NCBI GenBank assembly: GCA_020635495.1
Contig: JACJZQ010000022.1
Coordinates: 1-47,484, forward strand
Direction: 5' to 3'
From: Flavobacteriales bacterium
GTDB taxonomy: Bacteria > Bacteroidota > Bacteroidia > UBA10329
Length of the DNA stretch: 47,484 bases
Every line of letters begins with the position of its first letter. The first letter of the stretch is position 1. This document shows, in pieces, positions 23,886-33,194 of the stretch. The notes beneath the pieces were generated by a model. It did not search any database. It was given only the letters and a program-made list of their open reading frames with translations, and was not told the DNA's origin. The translations under genes and the position numbers were made by a program.

Positions 23886-25607
23886 TTATTGGATGAGCAC
23901 CTTTCGGAGGATCGGAACTTCGGAATTCCGTTCAGCAATTACGGTGTAAACTCCTGTAGGCAGATGAGAAATGGACACGCTTTCATCGGCTGATGAAGCA
24001 ACCACTTGGCCAGAGGTATTGTAAACTCGCCATGCGCTTACTTCAAACGCTGTGCAGACCAGAGCGTCTCCTTTCTGGCAGATAACTGAGCGATTCTGTT
24101 GCTCCTTCGGAATTGAAACCAAGTTTGAGGTGGAGCCTTCAATTACATGAAGCGTCTGGTTTGTTGCAAGGTCGTAAAGCCTGTCTACCATCCCACTGGG
24201 CCAAGTAACGGTAAGGCTGTCAACATCAGTTGCTTGATCCAATCCAAAGATCTGGTATTGCGAATTCTGACTCAAATGTCCCTCACCACATTTCGTGTAT
24301 CTCAATTGCATTTGTCCATTGGAATAGCATCTCACCGCGCTTCCTATTCCATCTCGATTGCTTACCGTGCCTTCCAAAGAAACCTTCAGGTATCTGTGAT
24401 TGGCGGAATTGTTGATCCACAATTCGGTCAAGTAAGGCTCCATTCCAGAAACTAGAAGATCAGGCGATCCGTTGTTATCAAAATCTGCTTTAGCAGCACA
24501 ATAAGAACGGGAAAAATGTTCCTCTAGGCCTGAATTACCAGTATAGTTGAATGCTCCATTCTGATTGTTCTGATAGAAGTAATTGTATCCATATCCATTG
24601 GCCGAATCTACACTGGATGTTGCCACAAAAAGGTCCTGCCAACCATCAAGGTCTTGATCGAGCCAAACCGCACCCCAACAGAACTGATTGACCGTTACCG
24701 CGCTCTGAACTGCGATGTTGGTAAATGTGATGTCGCCATTGTTTCTCAAAAGTTGGTTGCCCGGATTTTGATTACTGAGGTAGATGTCCAGATCCCCGTC
24801 ATTGTCAAAATCTCCAACCGTGTTGCTCATGGCATCAAATGCCACATTAGACCCTGATGAAACGCTGTAATCGGAGAATGTTCCGTCAAAGTTCATGTAA
24901 AGCGCATTTTCACACATTGCTCGGTCGTTAACCAGATAGAGGTCAGACCAGCCATTCATATCAAAATCTGCAAAAACCCCTTGAAACGAGGTGCAAGACC
25001 CATTGCCGACACCAGACTGAGCGGTGAAGTCAGTAAATCCGCCATTTCCATTGCTCAGATAAAGCTTGTTGGTCACACCATCATTGTAGTTATAATTGGC
25101 AATGTGAAGATCCAGATGGCCATCACGGTCAATGTCGCTCCAAGAAGCACCCATTGTCAGGTTGTAGGTAAACTGCCCTAGACCTGAGATGTTGGTCACG
25201 TCTGTAAAGGAGAAGTTTCCATTGTTGCGGTACAAAGACCAAGGCCCAATCCATCGGGTTACGAATAGGTCCGCATCACCATCATTATCGTAATCTGCCC
25301 AAACCATGGAACGCATCTCAGATGTGTTGGTAATCCCGAACGAAACGGAATTGAACGTCCCATCTCCATTGTTCTCGAAAAACTCAGGAGCGCTGCCATT
25401 CGAGCATAGGGAAATGTCTGGCCAGCCATCCTTATTCCAATCATATGTGCTGACTCCACTGCCCCAAATAGAGTGATTGGCAACGGAGGTTAGACCTCGT
25501 AAGGCGGATTCTTCAGAGAATTGGGTGGATTGCCCAAGGCAGCAAAGCGAGTTTAGTGACAAGAGCAGTACTACGATGGCGCCTCGGAAGACCATGAAGT
25601 GGAACAT
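23886..25607 (-). CDS. Secreted FG-GAP/VCBS repeat protein with ASPIC/UnbV domain
   Basis: About 573 residues, CRTAC1-like. After the signal peptide there are at least six calcium-loop repeats of DxDxDG type (DYDNDGDADLF, DIDRDGHLDL, DFDMNGWSDLY, DFDNDGDLDIY, DQDLDGWQDLF, DFDNNGSPDLL) that should fold as a beta-propeller. An ASPIC/UnbV domain follows (GIGSAVRCYSNGQMQLR to SLTVTWPSG) and a short T9SS type A-like tail (VYNTSGQVVASS, LPTGVYTVIAE). Role unknown; such proteins are usually extracellular and calcium-binding. The ATG at 25607 is chosen because a TATCTTTA box ends 12 nt upstream; the ORF opens further up at 25637. Confidence 0.83.
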   Translation of the reverse strand: MFHFMVFRGAIVVLLLSLNSLCCLGQSTQFSEESALRGLTSVANHSIWGSGVSTYDWNKDGWPDISLCSNGSAPEFFENNGDGTFNSVSFGITNTSEMRSMVWADYDNDGDADLFVTRWIGPWSLYRNNGNFSFTDVTNISGLGQFTYNLTMGASWSDIDRDGHLDLHIANYNYNDGVTNKLYLSNGNGGFTDFTAQSGVGNGSCTSFQGVFADFDMNGWSDLYLVNDRAMCENALYMNFDGTFSDYSVSSGSNVAFDAMSNTVGDFDNDGDLDIYLSNQNPGNQLLRNNGDITFTNIAVQSAVTVNQFCWGAVWLDQDLDGWQDLFVATSSVDSANGYGYNYFYQNNQNGAFNYTGNSGLEEHFSRSYCAAKADFDNNGSPDLLVSGMEPYLTELWINNSANHRYLKVSLEGTVSNRDGIGSAVRCYSNGQMQLRYTKCGEGHLSQNSQYQIFGLDQATDVDSLTVTWPSGMVDRLYDLATNQTLHVIEGSTSNLVSIPKEQQNRSVICQKGDALVCTAFEVSAWRVYNTSGQVVASSADESVSISHLPTGVYTVIAERNSEVPILRKVLIQ

Positions 25608-25619
25608 GGGGTTGAGAAA

Positions 25620-25627
25620 TAAAGATA
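25620..25627 (-). promoter_or_regulatory. Probable -7 box TATCTTTA of the FG-GAP gene
   Basis: A 7 of 8 match to TAnnTTTG on the minus strand, 12 nt before the ATG at 25607. Confidence 0.35.
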
Positions 25628-25785
25628 GTTCAGGCATTAGTTATTTGATGCTCTGAATGACATGATAAGTCTGAGAAATCCAAGTCTCTGTTTTGTTATG
25701 ACTATTGTTTCACGATGCAGATCAGAGGTTTGAGACTTTCGAAGTTCTCAACACAACCTGTAACAAGTGCAAATGTGTAATTATG

Positions 25786-25815
25786 TTGCATGTTTCGCTG
25801 AATTGACTACCTTGC
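25786..25815 (+). promoter_or_regulatory. Candidate promoter of the small exported gene and giant adhesin operon
   Basis: TTG at 25786-25788, a 19-nt spacer and TACCTTGC at 25808-25815 (6 of 8 to TAnnTTTG), with about 50 nt of leader to the ATG at 25866. Within the 258-nt gap 25608-25865 nothing else was recognised: no RNA gene, hairpin or repeat. Confidence 0.35.
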
Positions 25816-25865
25816 ACGGTTCAAGACAGAATTAAAATCAAACCGTTTAATTAATCTACAAACTC

Positions 25866-26291
25866 ATGAAAAGAATGCTACACAAACTGGCTGCAACCTT
25901 ACTGGTTGTTGCTGTTGCTGGCACTTGTGCGTTGGCGCAGAGTCAGTCAAATAGGTATGTATTGTCTAAAGATGGGAAGGCAGCGGTCTCTGCGCAAAAG
26001 CAAGAGAAAACTGTTGACGCTGATCGAGACATTTACAGAGCCACTGATACATCAACTGCCACTACACAGAAAGTGAAAAGTGGAACAGATGTAAAACGTC
26101 CTGTGCCAAATGACAAAAAGGCCGAGATCGAAGCCAAGAACCTTCCTAAGGCTACAAGAATAGACATGGAAGCGGCTAAGAACAATCCGGTTCCTGAAGC
26201 AAAGAAGCGTATTAACAATACGGTGAATGCACTTCCTCCCAACTATAAGAAGGAATCTGAACTTACAACGAAACCGAACACTGACAAATAA
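25866..26291 (+). CDS. Small exported protein of unknown function
   Basis: 141 residues, not recognised. Signal peptide about 1-25 (cleavage after CALA). The mature chain is hydrophilic, lysine- and alanine-rich with many charged residues and prolines, and shows no domain or cysteine. A central segment KAEIEAKNLPKATRIDMEAA may be helical; the rest looks disordered. It begins about 50 nt after a candidate promoter and ends 9 nt before the 1495-residue adhesin gene, so the two are probably cotranscribed and the small product may assist the adhesin. That link is inference from position only. Confidence 0.7.
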   Translation: MKRMLHKLAATLLVVAVAGTCALAQSQSNRYVLSKDGKAAVSAQKQEKTVDADRDIYRATDTSTATTQKVKSGTDVKRPVPNDKKAEIEAKNLPKATRIDMEAAKNNPVPEAKKRINNTVNALPPNYKKESELTTKPNTDK

Positions 26292-26300
26292 ACCTGAACC

Positions 26301-29300
26301 ATGAAAAATCTATACATGAATCAAAAAAGTTGGTCCACGCTGTTTACGGTGTGTTGCGCTTTTGTGCTTCTTTTTGGTACAAGCGTAAACGCTCAAACAG
26401 CTTTCGGACCTTTCAATTCCACGGGAGTGGTAGATCTTACTCCAGTTGATGATGCATATGATGGTACACTTGGCAGTATGGCTTCTAGCTCAATTACTGT
26501 TTCGGGTGTTACTGGAGATCAAGTTGTGGATATCAGTGCTGATCTTGCTTTAACCCACACTTGGGTTGGAGACCTTGTTATCAAATTGGAGAATCCAGAT
26601 GGAGACGTCCTAACGCTTATGTCACGCCCAGGTTTGGCAGAGGTAGGCGATGACGGAACAGGATGTTGCGGACCATCTTCTGATTGGACCGGAGAAGTTG
26701 TTACGTTTATGGATGGAGGAGCTACCGATGCGGAATTGCTCACAGGTCCACCAAGCGGTACATATTTCCCAAGCCCAGGCAGCTCTGTGGAAAGTGCAAC
26801 TTCTTTTGCTGATTTCTTCGGTGGTACTATTAACGGTACGTGGACGCTCTATGTTGGAGATGCTGGTGGTGGTGATTTTGGAACCATCGAAAGCTGGGCG
26901 TTGGATATTGTTACTGCTAGTCCGGTTATCACAGTATTTAAAACGGTTGCTCTAGAGGATGGTAATGGAGACTGTTCAGATGATGCTGAGCCGCCATTGT
27001 TCCAATCTTCTTTGGAGGTGAATGCTGGTGAAGACGTTTGTTATTTCTACACGGCTTTCAACGATGGAGATGTCGCTTTATCGTTGCATGACCTAGACGA
27101 TGATGTTTTAGGTACTCTAGCTACTGCGTTGCCTTTCGATCTAAACCCTACAGAAGGGGTTTATGTATGGGTAGGTCCTGTGACAATTACTGAAAACGTT
27201 GTTAATACGGCAACTTGGACTGCTTACAACGCAGGTCCAGTGGATGTTGCTACCGGCTCTGCCACTGCGGTTGTTACTGTTGCTGGTGCTGCCCCTGTTA
27301 ACGATAACGTTTGTGATGCGCTTCCACTTAGTGCTGGGTTGGTTCTAAACCCAGGCGGATTGTCTGAGAATGCAACTGCAGAAACAGGAGAGCCAGTGCC
27401 GCCTGTTGGTTCAGGTGGAGGATTTGAGGCAGGTTGTGAATCCACTGATGGATGGTGTACCGGTAACTTGGTTGTTGAAAACTCTGTTTGGTTCACGTTT
27501 GTAGCGCCTGCATCTGGTAGCGTAACTATCAATACAGATGGTTCTTACGATACGCAGATCGCTGTTTATGAAGCAGCCGATTGCGCGTCTATTCTTTCAG
27601 GCGGTGCAACACTTTTGGCAGCCAATGACGATAATCCGAACTTTCAGTTTACGGAGTTTTCGAGTTTGGTGGATGTTAACTGTTTGATTCCTGGTCAGAC
27701 CTACTATCTACAGGTTGATGGTTATGCTGGTTCTTTTGGCGACCTATACGTTGAATTGATTGAAAACCCAGGAGAGGCCGTATCTGCATCTATTTCTGGT
27801 GGAGGTATTTCTTGTGATGGTGCATTTGTAGATATCTTTTACAACTTCACTGGAACCGGACCTTGGACGGTCGACCTACTTGTCGATGGAGTTAATCCCA
27901 TTCAGTTTACTGATTTGACCGATGGTGAGAATATTCCAGCAGATTTTGCCCTTACTGTAGACCTTGTTTCTGTGACGGATCAGGGAACAGGATGTAGTGC
28001 ACCAGCCAGTGGTACTGTGGTAGTAACTGCAGGAACCTCTCCAACTGCATCTTTCACTTCTTTCCAAGACCCTGCAGGATTGGATGTTGATTTTACTGAT
28101 GCAAGTTCTGAGGCTCCATTTGCTTGGGCTTGGGATTTCGGTGATGGAGCTACTTCTACAGTACAGAACCCAACACATACATATGCCTCTTCAGGTACTT
28201 ACACCGTTTGTTTGACTGCAACAAATGATTGTGGTGCAAGCACACAGGTTTGCGAGCAAGTAGTAGTTGCACAACCTGTTGTAGATAACGATCTATGCTC
28301 TACCGCTACGGATATTGAGTGTGGCGAAACACTTGCAGGGGACTTCACTTTTGCATCGGCAGATAACTCAGATGTTACCTGTGCCGCTGATGGGTTTACT
28401 CCAGGGGTTGGTCAAGGTGTCTGGTATCACTATGTAGGAACTGGACAAGATGTCACGGCCTCTACATGTGGAAGTAACGCAGATACTGAAGTAACGGTAT
28501 ACAGTGGAGATTGTAATTCGCTTGCCTGTGTGGGTAATAACGATGATGACTGTAATCTTCAATCTACCGTAAACTTCTACGCAGAACCAGGAACAGACTA
28601 CTACATAAATGTGGCGCGATGGACACCTAACAGCACCACAACAATTGGTGACTTTAGTTTGAGTCTAACTTGTGTGTGCCCATCAGGTCTCGATGCTGGT
28701 ACACTGACTGCAGTTGCGACTCCAGTTTGTTTAACTGGAGGAACTGCAACAATTTCTGCAACCCCAGGTACACTTCCAACTGTACCAGCAGGATACGAGG
28801 TAGCCTATGTGTTGACAGATGGCGATTCTCCAAACTTGGATATCGTAGATGTTGTTCTACCACCGGCTGCAGTTGCATCGTTTGATGTTAACGCAGGTGG
28901 TAACTACATTATCCATACGTTGGTTTTCAATCCAGCTGATGGAGGTACCATTTTAGGTGAGTCAACAGGAGTTGGTGTTGCTGGATTAATTGGTTCAGGA
29001 GCAATCTGTGCATCTCTTGATGTAACAGGAACAGGACTGATCACGGTCAACGCACCAGAGGTTGGAGCTACTGTAGCTGATGCATCTCCGGTTTGTCTTG
29101 ATGGAGGATCTGCAGATATTGGTGCGGAGTCTGATGGTAACGAAGTTGTTCCTGCAGGTTTTGCGGTAGCTTATGTTCTTACAGATGGTGACAACAACTT
29201 GGAAATCCTTGATGCGAATACAACTGGAGATTTCACAGTGAACGCTGCTGGAAACTATATCATTCATACGTTGGTGTATGACCCAGCAGTGATAACCGAT

Positions 29301-30788
29301 TTCACACCGTTTATCGGTTCATCAGCAACAGTTGTTGTAGATGCTATAGCAACAGGAGCTGTTTGTGCAGCACTTGATGTAACGGGAGCGCAGATTTCTG
29401 TTGATGGAGTTTGTCCGCCAGCAAACGATGAGTGTGTTGGAGCTGAAGTGCTGACTCAGGGAGCAGTATGTTCTCCAACTGCTGGAACATTGGAAGCGGC
29501 TACAACTGGCGGTTTAACCACTTGTACTGGAAGCACATTCGATGATGATGTTTGGTATGCCTTTGTGGCAACAGCAAACAGTGCAATCGTATCTGTGGAT
29601 GCCAGCGATGACATCGATGCAGTAGTTGAGGTGTTTGAAGGCGCTTGTGGTTCACTTACTCAACTTGCTGATGGATGTATTGATGATGGATTGAGTGCAG
29701 GTATCGATGAAGAAGGAACGGTTACCGGTCTAACCATCGGAAACACATACTACATCCGTATCTACAATTGGACCACATCTGGTACTGCACCAGCAGATGC
29801 AACTTTCGATATCTGTGTTTTCGATGTTCCACCACCACCATCTGACGATGAGGCTTGTGGAGCCACAGCACTTTCAATAGGTGCTAACGGACCATTCGAT
29901 CACAGTGGATACACCACTTTACCATGGGAAGACCCATTAGATGTAATTCCATCTGTAGGTTGTGCTGAGCAAGGAGGATGGTGTTTTGATAACGATATCG
30001 AGAACAGCCAGTGGTTCACGTTTGTTGCTCCTGCTTCTGGCAGAATGACAATTAGTGCTGCAGGTTCAACTTTCGATACGCAGGTTGCTGTTTTCAGCGG
30101 TTCTTGCCAAGATGTTGAAGGAGGTAACGGGGTATTGGTTGGAGCCAATGATGATGACCCTGCAGGTGGTCTTCAGAGTCTTGTGATTCTTTGTGATCTA
30201 ACCCCTGGTGAGACTTACTATGTTCTACTTGATGGTTATAATGCTGCTGAAGGAGATGCAACCTTAACGTTAACCGAGGTTACATTGGATGCAGACTTCA
30301 CATATGCTGCTACTGGATTGATGGTTGACTTCACAGATGCAAGTACAAGTTCAGGAACTATTGTTTCTTGGGCATGGGATTTCGGTGATGGAAACACTTC
30401 TACTGATCAAAACCCATCAAATACTTACGCTGTTAGCGGTCCTTACACTGTTTGCTTGACTGTAACAGATGACCTAGGATGTACAGATGAGTATTGTGAA
30501 GCTATTCAGGTTACTGACATTCCTACTTCAATTGCTGATGCAGTTGAAAATGGAATGGAGGTTTACCCGAACCCATCTAACGGTGAGTTTGTGGTAGAGA
30601 TCAGAGGCGTGGAAGCTGATGTTCAGTTGAACGTTCTAGATCTTGCTGGAAGAGTAGTTTATACAGAAGGTGCGGTTCTTAACGGAGATTTCCGTAGAAG
30701 CATGAACCTTGATGTTGCTACTGGTACTTACCTGCTTCAAATTGCTACGGAAGAAGGTCTTGTAACTCGCAAGATTCAGATTCACTGA
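26301..30788 (+). CDS. Giant modular T9SS adhesin with P-domain, PPC and PKD modules
   Basis: 1495 residues. Signal peptide about 1-31 (cleavage after VNA). Next comes a kexin-type P-domain without a protease (about 34-212), then a linker (IFKTVALEDGN region). Five PPC-like modules follow (about 334-493, 661-790, 1039-1180 and 1182-1327 being the clearest; the WFTFVAPASG core occurs twice). Two PKD domains lie at about 582-658 (WDFGDGATSTVQNPTHTY) and 1330-1405 (WDFGDGNTSTDQNPSNTY), with a pair of tandem roughly 120-residue units between about 795 and 1037. The C-terminal type A sorting domain is EVYPNPSNGEFVVEI onward. A probable surface adhesin or matrix protein; ligand unknown. Codon choice leans to A/T-ending codons compared with neighbours. 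The transcript ends at a strong hairpin terminator. Confidence 0.85.
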   Translation: MKNLYMNQKSWSTLFTVCCAFVLLFGTSVNAQTAFGPFNSTGVVDLTPVDDAYDGTLGSMASSSITVSGVTGDQVVDISADLALTHTWVGDLVIKLENPDGDVLTLMSRPGLAEVGDDGTGCCGPSSDWTGEVVTFMDGGATDAELLTGPPSGTYFPSPGSSVESATSFADFFGGTINGTWTLYVGDAGGGDFGTIESWALDIVTASPVITVFKTVALEDGNGDCSDDAEPPLFQSSLEVNAGEDVCYFYTAFNDGDVALSLHDLDDDVLGTLATALPFDLNPTEGVYVWVGPVTITENVVNTATWTAYNAGPVDVATGSATAVVTVAGAAPVNDNVCDALPLSAGLVLNPGGLSENATAETGEPVPPVGSGGGFEAGCESTDGWCTGNLVVENSVWFTFVAPASGSVTINTDGSYDTQIAVYEAADCASILSGGATLLAANDDNPNFQFTEFSSLVDVNCLIPGQTYYLQVDGYAGSFGDLYVELIENPGEAVSASISGGGISCDGAFVDIFYNFTGTGPWTVDLLVDGVNPIQFTDLTDGENIPADFALTVDLVSVTDQGTGCSAPASGTVVVTAGTSPTASFTSFQDPAGLDVDFTDASSEAPFAWAWDFGDGATSTVQNPTHTYASSGTYTVCLTATNDCGASTQVCEQVVVAQPVVDNDLCSTATDIECGETLAGDFTFASADNSDVTCAADGFTPGVGQGVWYHYVGTGQDVTASTCGSNADTEVTVYSGDCNSLACVGNNDDDCNLQSTVNFYAEPGTDYYINVARWTPNSTTTIGDFSLSLTCVCPSGLDAGTLTAVATPVCLTGGTATISATPGTLPTVPAGYEVAYVLTDGDSPNLDIVDVVLPPAAVASFDVNAGGNYIIHTLVFNPADGGTILGESTGVGVAGLIGSGAICASLDVTGTGLITVNAPEVGATVADASPVCLDGGSADIGAESDGNEVVPAGFAVAYVLTDGDNNLEILDANTTGDFTVNAAGNYIIHTLVYDPAVITDFTPFIGSSATVVVDAIATGAVCAALDVTGAQISVDGVCPPANDECVGAEVLTQGAVCSPTAGTLEAATTGGLTTCTGSTFDDDVWYAFVATANSAIVSVDASDDIDAVVEVFEGACGSLTQLADGCIDDGLSAGIDEEGTVTGLTIGNTYYIRIYNWTTSGTAPADATFDICVFDVPPPPSDDEACGATALSIGANGPFDHSGYTTLPWEDPLDVIPSVGCAEQGGWCFDNDIENSQWFTFVAPASGRMTISAAGSTFDTQVAVFSGSCQDVEGGNGVLVGANDDDPAGGLQSLVILCDLTPGETYYVLLDGYNAAEGDATLTLTEVTLDADFTYAATGLMVDFTDASTSSGTIVSWAWDFGDGNTSTDQNPSNTYAVSGPYTVCLTVTDDLGCTDEYCEAIQVTDIPTSIADAVENGMEVYPNPSNGEFVVEIRGVEADVQLNVLDLAGRVVYTEGAVLNGDFRRSMNLDVATGTYLLQIATEEGLVTRKIQIH
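28680..29410 (+). repeat. Tandem pair of unnamed ~120-residue modules inside the adhesin gene
   Basis: Two successive copies in frame, about 28680-29053 and 29054-29410. Each carries a conserved cysteine (PVCL), a VAYVLTDGD strand, and GGNYIIHTLV or AGNYIIHTLV toward the end. The copies differ at many synonymous positions, so the duplication is old. No domain name was assigned. Confidence 0.6.
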
Positions 30789-30805
30789 TTGTGATTAATT
30801 AGGTT

Positions 30806-30841
30806 AAAACCCGCGAACAGATTTGTTCGCGGGTTTTTTTT
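30806..30841 (+). terminator. Intrinsic terminator after the giant adhesin
   Basis: Perfect 14-bp stem (AAAACCCGCGAACA at 30806-30819, complement at 30824-30837) with a GATT tetraloop, followed by a run of at least seven T. Starts 18 nt after the stop codon at 30788. Confidence 0.9.
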
Positions 30842-30872
30842 GTGCCATTTTTAAACCAAATAGTAATTCATC

Positions 30873-31160
30873 ATGAAAAAGACACTACTTACGCTTGCCA
30901 TTGCTGCATTTACGCTTAGCGTTACCGATGTTGTAGCACAGGATAAAGTTGAGGCAACAACAGAAAGATTTGCCGAGAACATTCAGAAGGAAGCTGATGC
31001 TTACAAGAAGCGCATCACAGATTACGTGGCTAAACTGGAAGCCAACAAGGAAAATCCTGATGTTGATTACGAGGCCGGAATGGCTCAAGTGGCTGAAATG
31101 AAAGCCAAGTGGGAAGAATTGACAGGTAAAACCTGGAAAGAGGAAGAGAAGAAAAAGTAA
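30873..31160 (+). CDS. Small exported helical protein of unknown function
   Basis: 95 residues, not recognised. Signal peptide about 1-22 (cleavage after VVA), then a charged region of likely alpha helix with heptad-like spacing (ATTERFAENIQKEADAYKKR, ITDYVAKLEANKE) and a lysine-rich end. No cysteines, so it is unlikely to be a lipoprotein. It stands between two terminators (30806-30841 and 31181-31210), so it is a separate monocistronic unit; no good TAnnTTTG box was found. Size and terminators support a real gene despite the lack of homology evidence. Confidence 0.7.
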   Translation: MKKTLLTLAIAAFTLSVTDVVAQDKVEATTERFAENIQKEADAYKKRITDYVAKLEANKENPDVDYEAGMAQVAEMKAKWEELTGKTWKEEEKKK

Positions 31161-31177
31161 GCAGCATTCAAACGTGT

Positions 31178-31210
31178 AAAGCCCCGATCAGTATTGGTCG
31201 GGGTTTTTTT
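31178..31210. terminator. Terminator between the small exported gene and convergent ispG
   Basis: Stem of about ten base pairs (GCCCCGATCA at 31181-31190 with TGGTCGGGGT at 31195-31204, two wobbles) and a GTAT loop, then a run of seven T on the plus strand. The last T residues overlap the ispG stop codon, so it serves the plus-strand gene clearly and perhaps ispG in reverse, where the U-tract is weak. Confidence 0.8.
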
Positions 31211-33143
31211 ATGCCTCTACGGTCGGGCGTTCAACCCAATCCCCATGCTCCTTTATCAGGTCTTCTAAGGCCTCCAAAGCTTCAGCTGAAGGAACGTTAC
31301 GCCTAACCACTTCTTGACCTTTATACAGGGTTATTTTTCCATAACCAGTGCCTACATATCCGTAGTCGGCATCGGCCATTTCACCAGGACCATTCACAAT
31401 GCAACCCATGATGCCGATCTTCACACCCTTCAGGTGGTCGGTTCGGTTACGGATCTTGGCAGTGGTTTCCTGAAGATCAAATAGCGTTCTGCCACAACTC
31501 GGGCAAGAAATATATTCGGTCTTTGATGTTCGTGCTCTGGCCGCTTGTAGAATCCCGAAGGCCGTATTATTCAACACCTTATTCGGAACGCTGGCGTTTG
31601 TAATCCAACAACCGTCTCCAAGCCCATCAACCAACAAACCTCCAATGTCTGTAGCAGCATACAATTGAAAGGTGCTTTCATCCAGATCATAGTTTCGATG
31701 AACGAATACTGGAATGGATGACCCAAACTCGGAAAGCATAACAATAGCTCTCCTTAATTCGGGCATTGCATGCGAGTTGGCCGACTTTAAAATCAACACA
31801 GAACCAGTGGTTTTTGTCAGATGGTCTAAAAGCTCGGTTGTAAGTTCATTTATAGAAGCTATGACGAAGTTTGCTTTATCAGACCTGCTTTCAGTCTCAA
31901 GAAATTCTTGAGCGGCAAAAAGCGGATAATGCCTTTCCCTAGAGCTTTCCCAACTCATTGCATCTTGAATGATTCCGAGCGTTCCAGGAATTTCAAAGTC
32001 CAATGAATTGGCACCAACGTACAGATAATCGCAGGCCAGATCGGTAAGATTCCATTTGTCCAACTCTACCGAATAATTGTATCCGAACGCAAATAGGTTT
32101 GCTGGCGTGATCTTGTCTTTTGTTGATAGGTCAGCAACCACTCTCGGCACATTTTCGTCACCGATGTTCAATACTTCATTCGTATCCCTTTTGTGAAATT
32201 GGTAAGGGTCTATCGGATAAGCATCTATTTCAGAGATGGAATCTTGGGTTAGAGCCCGGTCATCGTATCGTTTTATCAATGCTTTCGCAACAGGAATTTC
32301 AAACTCAGGGTCTTCTGTCAATGAAACGCGAACGGTGTCACCTAATCCGTCTTCCAATAGTGTTCCAATTCCTACAGCAGACTTAATACGGCCGTCCTCA
32401 CCCTCACCGGCTTCTGTAACACCTAAATGAAGCGGATAATTCATGCCGTTCTCCATCATGGTTGCAACCAGAAGGCGGTAGGCCTGTACCATCACCTGCG
32501 TATTGCTGGCCTTCATGGAAAGCACAATATTGTGGTAGTTCTCCTCCTCACATATCCTTAGAAATTCCATGGCCGATTCAACCATGCCTAGCGGTGTGTC
32601 GCCATATCTACTCAGAATTCTATCCGATAACGAGCCATGATTGGTACCTATTCGCATGGCCGTACCATGCTCCTTGCATATCCTTACAAGCGGAATGAAG
32701 CGTTCTTTGATGCGATTCAGTTCTTCTTGGTAGGACTCGTCCGTGTACTCAATGGTTTCGAACTTCTTCTTATCTGCGTAATTGCCAGGGTTTACGCGGA
32801 CTTTCTCCACAATTCTAGCGGCAATTTCTGCAGCATTAGGCGTAAAGTGAATATCTGCACAAATGGGCGTATCATAACCCCGCTTTACCAACTCTGCCTT
32901 GATGTTGGCAAGATTCTCTGCTTCCTTCTTGCTTGGTGCGGTAATCCGAACCAACTCGCAACCAGCCTGAATCATTCTGATGCTCTGTTGCACAGTGGCT
33001 TCAGTATCCATGGTATCGGTTGTGGTCATGGACTGAACCCGAATTGGGTTGTCTCCGCCCAATTTAAGACCGCCAATGGTTATTTCGCGCGTCTTGAACC
33101 GACTGTAAGAGGTTAGGCTATGGCAATACTTGCGGTTGGTCAT
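31209..33143 (-). CDS. ispG: 4-hydroxy-3-methylbut-2-enyl diphosphate synthase, long form
   Basis: GcpE/IspG of the non-mevalonate isoprenoid pathway, converting MEcPP to HMBPP with a 4Fe-4S cluster. 644 residues: the Bacteroidota, Chlamydia and plant long form with an extra insert domain, against about 370 in E. coli. The N-terminal TIM-barrel part (VQSMTTTDTMDT, RVNPGN) and the C-terminal cluster domain (CPSCGRTLFD, then GIMGCIVNGPGE with the third Cys and a Glu) are intact. The frame opens with GTG at 33146; the adjacent ATG at 33143 is chosen. A TACCTTTG box lies 15 nt upstream. Confidence 0.96.
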   Translation of the reverse strand: MTNRKYCHSLTSYSRFKTREITIGGLKLGGDNPIRVQSMTTTDTMDTEATVQQSIRMIQAGCELVRITAPSKKEAENLANIKAELVKRGYDTPICADIHFTPNAAEIAARIVEKVRVNPGNYADKKKFETIEYTDESYQEELNRIKERFIPLVRICKEHGTAMRIGTNHGSLSDRILSRYGDTPLGMVESAMEFLRICEEENYHNIVLSMKASNTQVMVQAYRLLVATMMENGMNYPLHLGVTEAGEGEDGRIKSAVGIGTLLEDGLGDTVRVSLTEDPEFEIPVAKALIKRYDDRALTQDSISEIDAYPIDPYQFHKRDTNEVLNIGDENVPRVVADLSTKDKITPANLFAFGYNYSVELDKWNLTDLACDYLYVGANSLDFEIPGTLGIIQDAMSWESSRERHYPLFAAQEFLETESRSDKANFVIASINELTTELLDHLTKTTGSVLILKSANSHAMPELRRAIVMLSEFGSSIPVFVHRNYDLDESTFQLYAATDIGGLLVDGLGDGCWITNASVPNKVLNNTAFGILQAARARTSKTEYISCPSCGRTLFDLQETTAKIRNRTDHLKGVKIGIMGCIVNGPGEMADADYGYVGTGYGKITLYKGQEVVRRNVPSAEALEALEDLIKEHGDWVERPTVEA

Positions 33144-33158
33144 CACCGAAATTTACCG

Positions 33159-33166
33159 CAAAGGTA
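33159..33166 (-). promoter_or_regulatory. -7 promoter box TACCTTTG of ispG
   Basis: Perfect TAnnTTTG match on the minus strand, 15 nt before the ispG ATG. No -33 TTG was seen upstream within about 20 nt. Confidence 0.5.
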
Positions 33167-33194
33167 ACCGATAAGAAATCAGTTTGTTTTTGGC

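Noticed and set aside
24400..25500. Repeated ~60-residue units that could look like a DNA repeat or CRISPR array
   Set aside because: These are protein-level calcium-loop repeats of an FG-GAP propeller; the DNA is diverged and spacing is not array-like.
25608..25865. Possible tRNA or riboswitch in the longest intergenic gap
   Set aside because: No cloverleaf, acceptor stem, terminator or known aptamer motif was seen.
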